DNA of 64,000 nt from Chromera velia (taxonomy: Eukaryota > Sar > Chromeraceae): NCBI GenBank assembly GCA_018398765.1, contig JAHBMJ010005760.1, positions 1-64,000 on the forward strand. The letters run 5' to 3'. How positions within the stretch are numbered: the stretch's first letter is position 1; every line of letters starts with the position of its first letter. A program made the translations under genes and the position numbers. Below the pieces are notes generated by a model. It was not told the origin of the DNA. It saw nothing but the letters and a program-made list of their open reading frames with translations, and searched no databases. Of the stretch, positions 58,946-64,000 are shown in pieces.

Positions 58946-59697
58946 TCTGTTGTGCCCTTTTCTACTTCCATACCACTGAGGGGTCTCTGGCTGCCTCTAA
59001 AGTAAGGCGCTCTGCCTGCATACGCCTGCACACGCGCGTACGCCGCCTTCTTTCTTGCAATTAACCTTCCTCCCTCTCTCATAAACTTGTCTTTCTGTTT
59101 CTTTTTATACTCTCTAGACCTGTGACAGTCGTTACTCCTCCTACCTACAACTCGTGTTCTTAGCTCTTTCTCTGCTCTCCTTACCCGTTTATTCATTTCT
59201 TTACACTCACTGTTCCACCAGGGGGCAGCTGTCTATGTATTCTTCCTTTTATCGTGTTTCTTTTTACCCCTCTACTCCCTTCCCTCCGGTTTTGCTAGCT
59301 TCTCTTCCGGTCTGCCTGCTAGGTCCTTGATCCTCTCAGGCAGGGAAACAGGGATAGACGCAGGGGGGATTCGGTCACGGGGGGGGGAAGGGCGGAGAGG
59401 AATGGATAAAAGGGGCAATCTATTGTGTTCAACCTCAGCTGCCATCAGGCCTGCCTCCCAAAGACCTGGCCAATATGCCTCCGCAAGCTGCTGCACGGAA
59501 GTCGCCATCTCTGTAAGCTCCCCATCCCTTACCGGTAAGACTTTGCACGGCTTCTTGAAAAGAGGGGCAGGGATCAGTGAGGGATACGGAAGGGAGGCAG
59601 GGAGGAGAAGCGACTCCATATCAACCAGAGTGAGGCCACATGAAACTGAGCAATGTTCTGGGGCAACATCAGCAAACATTTTAATTCCGAAAGAACT

Positions 59698-60645
59698 TCA
59701 AGAAGACAAAAGTGCAGGATTAATTAAAATGAAGTCAATTACAGAGCACGGCCTGCCTTCTCTGAAAAATGTACACCCCTCCAAACAGTTAATGTCAATT
59801 TTTTTTTCTTGATCCTTTAATTTCATACCATTGAGCGGCACCAAGTTTAAGGCCTTGCACAACCCCAGCAAAGTGCAACCTTCAGCATCTACTTGTGCTC
59901 CATATTCCGACTCCCTAAACATCTCCTGAACCATCTCATTTCCTTCTTCTGCTCCCCCCTTTCCCATATTCTCTCTGTGTTTTGTCTCTTCTAAGGTTAT
60001 CTCTCTCTCCCACGTGACCTCCTTTGGGAATTCTACTCCGATATGTAAATTGAAATCCCCCAGGACCAGTCGTCTGACCGATAGAGGAACATCATATACC
60101 GCGTCCAACAGAAATTCCCTTTCCTGTTCTTTTGAGATCCTGTATCTCAAACCCCTAACAGCGCCTCTCTGCAGAAAGTATACACCAAAAATAAAAAGAG
60201 AACCCCCACCCGCTACCTTTCATGTCTTCTCCCCTTCTTGCATACACCCTTGTACCTATAATCTGACAATGTTTGGCCCACACAGTTCCCATTGAGGTTT
60301 CAGGTAGGCTTGTAGGCTTTTTCTAACAAGAATACAGACCCTACCTGTATTTTTTTCCTTGTCTTGTACCTTCCTGTGCACTTCTAGCTTCCTTCTATAC
60401 CACTCCCTATGCGAATAATTCCAGCCAAAATGCTCTCCCGCAGTTACTTTTGCAGAGGAAAACCGCGTCTCTGTGAGCACGGCGATGTCCACCCCCCGCA
60501 GCCATCTATCAAGAGACCCATTAGAAATTTTGGATCTCAAGCTGCCTACATTCAACGTTGCGATGACCAGTTGTCTTTCTATTTGTCCGACTACCTTGAA
60601 GGGTGCAGACGGGGAGGAAAGGGAAGGAGGGGGTGTTTCGAACAC
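59698..60645 (-). pseudogene. LINE endonuclease domain
   Basis: The frame 60645-60256 contains VIATLNVGSLRSK (first strand), the ETR box (VDIAVLTETRFSSAK) and HFGWNYSHREWYRR. A second frame, 60150-59698, carries RRLVLGDFNLHIG (GDFN) and SVIDFILINPALLSS (SxxDF). Stops and a frame change separate them (60160-60255). These are the hallmarks of the exonuclease-endonuclease-phosphatase fold of LINE ORF2. Confidence 0.9.
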
Positions 60646-60968
60646 CTAAGGAAGAATTGAAGAGGTTGCGGACGGACGGGAGAGAGAAGAACGAGAATAC
60701 CAGGAAGAGAAGAAGAAGAAGGGGAAGAAGAAGAGGGTGAAGAAGGTGAAGAAGGATAAGGAGAGGGAGAGTCAGAAGTATATTTTGAGGTAGAGATGTA
60801 AAACAAGAAATTGGAGGAAGAAACTGAAGGAAAGGGTGTCTCTGGAGAGGTGGGGGATACCGCTTGGCCTGCTCGTTTCTTTTTCCAAAAATTCTCTATC
60901 AATTCTCTAGGTATCTCCCCTGTAGGAACTCAACGAGGCCTATTCTACCCCTTTCTTCTGACTCTGTA

Positions 60969-63163
60969 CTATCTGTCTGGCCCCCCACCCCTTGTGCCTT
61001 CCACCTTCATTATCTTTCTATTCTCTGTCTCTGGTACCTTCCTACTCTCTCTTCTCCTTCTATTCCAAAATTTGGTGATGAGCTCTTTAGGGACCGAGCC
61101 CCTCAGAACCCAGACTGTCCCCTCTTCGCCCTTCTTCCTTACCTCATACTCCTTTTGTCTTTTCCTTCCCCTAACCGATGCAATACTCTCTATCGACTCA
61201 TTCACTTCCCCTCCCCCATTGCTATAAGTCCCACAAAGGAAAAGTCCGCAGCCCCTCTTTCCTAAAATTTCCCCACACACCATGTAGGGGGGTCTCTGCT
61301 TCTTCCTTCTCCTCTTTCTTTTGTTTCCTTTTGGGCGTTCCATCGGGGGCGCAAGGTGCCTCCCCTCTTCAACGTAAAGCAACAGGGCGGGGGGGTGCAG
61401 GGTTTGCTCGGAGTCCTCTACCAACGGACAAAAAGAAATAGTAGAAGGGGAAAGAGAAGAAGAAAGAGAGAAAAAAGAGGAAGGATCCCCCCGGTGAACT
61501 GGTCTCTCCCCCTCCTCCCCTCCCTGTCCTTTCTCACCCTTATTCTTGCCCATACTCTAGGCCCATACCAAATCCAGGGGAAGGGGAAGAGAAGAAAAAA
61601 ACAGGAGAAGAAGGAGAAGGAGGAGGAGGTGGGGGAGAAAACGAAGATGAAGTGAAGTGCTTCTGTCAATCGGAAGATTTAAAAGGGAGAGAGGAAGGTC
61701 CGGCCAGCCTTGTGATAAGCGTTCGGCCCCCCTCCCCTCTGGCCGTGTCACAGGTGCCACAAACATTGTTAGTCTGCATTCGGGAGCGAGAAGAGGAGGA
61801 TGAATGTATGAAGTTATAAATCGACATCTGTAAATCATTCAAAGCAAAATAGAAACAGACAGGAGGAGGAGAAGACGAAGAGAAAGAGGAAAAAGAAGAA
61901 GAAGAAGAAGGAGAAGAAGAGGAAAAAGGAGAAGAAGAAAAGGAAAAAGAGGACGAAAGATCCCCCTGGTGGACTGGTCCTTCCCTCCCCTCCCTTCCCT
62001 ATCCGTTCTCACCCTTGTTCTTGCCCACACCAGGACTAAAAGAGGGAAATTAAGAGAAGAAAAAAGCAGCAGAGGCAGGAGAAGGAGGGGGAGGGGAGAA
62101 GACAAAGATGAAATGAAGTGCTATGGATCGGAAAGTTCGATGTTTGTCCCCTTTCTTCTGTCATTTATTCTTCTCTGTCCCCTGTCCTTCTGGTCGTGGC
62201 TCTCTCCTGCACTCTCTTGCCTATAAAAAGAAGGGGGATATAAAATGCAGTCATCATCAAGTGCAAGAGGAGCAAAGTATGAAAGAAAGGGCTCTTTCTT
62301 CTCAGACTGAGGAGAAAGAGAGGACAAAGGGTTCTTTTCGTTCCTTAACTTCTTACCCGCCCTCTTTACCGGGATGAAGGGTTACTCATGCACAGTGACC
62401 TGCATGAGAGCCTCCACCTCATCACAAGAAAGGAATCCGTCCTTCATAACAAGGAAATCAATACAAGGGGGAGAGGGGAGAAGTCTACTAATGCCTATCT
62501 GTATGTTTGTCTGTCTGATACCTGCCTTTACCCCTTCCTGCCTATCTAATTTTTCCTTTCGTTTTTTCAATCCTTCAGTCAACGAGGCTTTCTTAGCGAC
62601 ATCATAATAAGAAAAGAAGGGGGGAGAAGAATCGGTAGAGCGGAAAGAAGAAGCAGAAGGTAGCAGAGGAGGGGAATATGGAGGAACAAAAAAGAAATCT
62701 AGGCACTGACCTCCTTCGATTCTTCCCCCCTTCGCCCCTTTCCCGACCCGCCTGACCTCTTACCATCTCCCTGGCCTGAGACAGCGGACAAGGAGGAAGA
62801 AGAGGCGGCAGGTCTGTCTCCTGGCCAGAGCTACTCCTGCTCCTCAAAAAAGTTATCTCTTTTTCTCCTTTTTTCTTCCTTTCACTTCTTCTGCTCTTCC
62901 AGAGTCCTCTTGGTGCCGGCAGGGACTATTCTGCCCTCCTCAACACTGTAGACATACCCCCCCTCAACAACCTCTCCTTCTTCCTTCTCTTCCTCCATCT
63001 TCCCCGCTGTCGAGTGCCTCTTATTGAGGGAGGTATCCCATCTGAAGCCTCTTCCTTTCTTCTGCCTCCTGCCTCCAAGAGATGAAGAGGGGAGGAGGGA
63101 GAGAGCCTGCGAGGGGGGAGGAGGAAGAGACCCCGGAACTAGCCCCGGAAGCCTTAGGGCCAC
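60969..63163 (-). pseudogene. LINE ORF1-like region
   Basis: Frames here encode low-complexity Glu/Lys/Ser/Pro proteins: 63163-62882 (KMEEEKEEGEVVEGGYVYSV), 62582-62382 and 61553-60969 (basic, with VNESIESIASVRGRKRQKEY and VWVLRGSVPKELITKFWNRR). Their position upstream of the endonuclease suggests ORF1 or an N-terminal extension of ORF2. No RRM or CCHC knuckle is visible. Confidence 0.5.
61435..62150. repeat. Internal duplication in the LINE 5' region (period about 479)
   Basis: The block 61435-61660 (GATCCCCCCGGTGAACTGGTC .. CTTATTCTTGCCCATAC .. GATGAAGTGAAGTGCT) recurs at 61915-62140 (GATCCCCCTGGTGGACTGGTC-like .. CTTGTTCTTGCCCACAC .. GATGAAATGAAGTGCT) with scattered changes. Each word quoted is in the same order and spacing in both copies. 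Confidence 0.75.
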
Positions 63164-63414
63164 AGGCTCCTCATCGAGGATTGATCCCCCAAAATTGGAG
63201 TCAGAATCGCTGATGAGGTCCTCGAGTCCTTATATCCGTTGTGGAGCTACAGGGGTCACAAAATGATGAGACGAAGCCAAAGAGAAGGAACAAACAGGAG
63301 AAGTTGCGCCCCCTCCTTTCTTAATTCCCTTTTTTGCTCCTACTCTTTCTACCCCCTCCCCCCCGTACCCCTTCATTCAAGTATTTTTTAGATTCGAACT
63401 TGACTTTTTAATCC

Positions 63415-63680
63415 AAACTTTTTAGGTGTTTTTAAAACAACATTTTATGTTTTAAATTTATGTTTAGATATTTTTGAAATTTTATTAAACAGATTTTTAG
63501 TTTTTCAAGTTTGTTTGAAACAAAATTTTATCTTTTAAATTTATGTTTATAGATATGTTTAAAATTTTATCAAACAAATTTTTAACTTTTCAAGTCTGTT
63601 TGAAACAAAATTTTATATATTTCAAATTTATGTTTAAATATATGTTTAATATTTTATCAAACATATATCAAACATATTTT
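63415..63680. repeat. AT-rich tandem repeat, period about 85
   Basis: Three imperfect copies of an AT-rich unit (GTTTGAAACAAAATTTTAT .. AAATTTATGTTTA .. AATTTTATCAAAC .. TTTTTCAAG) lie just beyond the 5' end of the LINE. The spacing between CAAG landmarks at 63506 and 63591 is 85 bases. Confidence 0.8.
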
Positions 63681-63768
63681 TACGTTTTAGTACGTAATTG
63701 AAATAAAGTGAAATACAAATCTTATCCTACGATATCCTATCCACGTAAAATTATAATATTATAATATA

Positions 63769-63993
63769 CTAGGCCTATCACAGAGAAAAAAAAAATAATT
63801 AAAGCCAATTCTCGCTTAATTTTTTTTTTTTTTAGGCAGTGGACATAGCAAACAACTGTTGTTTAGGTGTTGTATAGGTGTTGTTTGAGTGTTGCACAAC
63901 TATTATCAACTGTTGCTTTGATCTTACACAAAAAATAAAAAAATAATTTAGGCAACTTTTCAGTTTTTTTTTTTTTTACTGTGATACGCCTAG
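63769..63993. mobile_element. Second copy of the CTAGGC terminal-inverted-repeat element
   Basis: It starts CTAGGCCTATCACAG with an A run and ends with a T run and ACTGTGATACGCCTAG, the same design and nearly the same ends as 35493-35729, with length 225. The left flank (ATAATATA, 63761-63768) agrees with the right flank as far as the window runs (ATAATAT, 63994-64000), so a target duplication of about 8 bases is likely. The interior carries GTTGTTTAGGTGTTG-type short repeats and no ORF. Confidence 0.75.
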
Positions 63994-64000
63994 ATAATAT

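Larger units (their letters stand above)
58073..63370 (-). mobile_element. 5' part of a split LINE (ORF1, endonuclease, RT N-terminal part)
   Basis: On the - strand from right to left there are Pro/Glu/Lys-rich ORF1-like frames (63163-60969), an apurinic-type endonuclease (60645-59698), a linker (59679-58900) and the first half of an RT (58945-58073) that stops exactly at the copia target duplication. The RT resumes at 39941 beyond the copia element, with the amino-acid order expected of one RT. The LINE carries several stops and frame changes (for example between the two endonuclease halves near 60250), so it was already dead or has died since. Confidence 0.88.

Overview
The window is nuclear DNA from a eukaryote with intron-rich genes. 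Short exons are separated by introns packed with microsatellites, and there are nested retrotransposons, pyrimidine tracts and a 4-base assembly gap (21823-21826). A flagellated, possibly chromerid-like alveolate would fit the gene structure, the mid-range GC and a ciliary transition-zone gene. That is inference; nothing here fixes the species.

Host genes fill the left half. From the left they are: the last exon of a + strand gene (18-76); a complete nine-exon fibrillarin gene on the - strand (5000-934); a divergent + strand gene for a two-pass membrane protein (5625-8982); a TMEM107-like ciliary transition-zone gene on + (19742-22294); a serine/proline-rich gene on - (24928-23809); a long eight-exon coiled-coil gene on - (31417-25317); and a divergent + strand gene for a short coiled-coil protein (32387-34712). 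I built the exon models by following GT/AG sites and reading phase, and in fibrillarin, the coiled-coil gene and most of TMEM107 the phases close perfectly.

Between and beyond the genes lie mobile elements. A Ty3/gypsy element with a chromodomain (9604-15391, - strand, duplicated target CAGCA) sits between the membrane-protein gene and TMEM107. A decayed reverse transcriptase follows at 16549-17330. From 34.7 kb on there are no convincing host genes. There is a pair of 196-bp direct repeats (35297 and 37866) with a broken ORF between them, and one copy is interrupted by a 237-bp terminal-inverted-repeat element with a perfect 9-bp target duplication. A LINE on the - strand (about 63370 down to about 38640) is split by an 18.1-kb Ty1/copia element (39948-58066). 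The copia element is in turn split by a 2.36-kb retroposon-like insert (45531-47889) that is flanked by a 216-bp duplication, ends in an (ATC)n tail and carries a 51-bp coding-type minisatellite.

The most unusual structures are that three-level nest (LINE, then copia, then cargo-bearing retroposon with a very long target duplication), the small 9-bp-duplicating element family with a second copy at the right edge of the window, a branched hairpin beside one 196-bp repeat, and the frequent GTCAGN 5' splice sites in the host genes.
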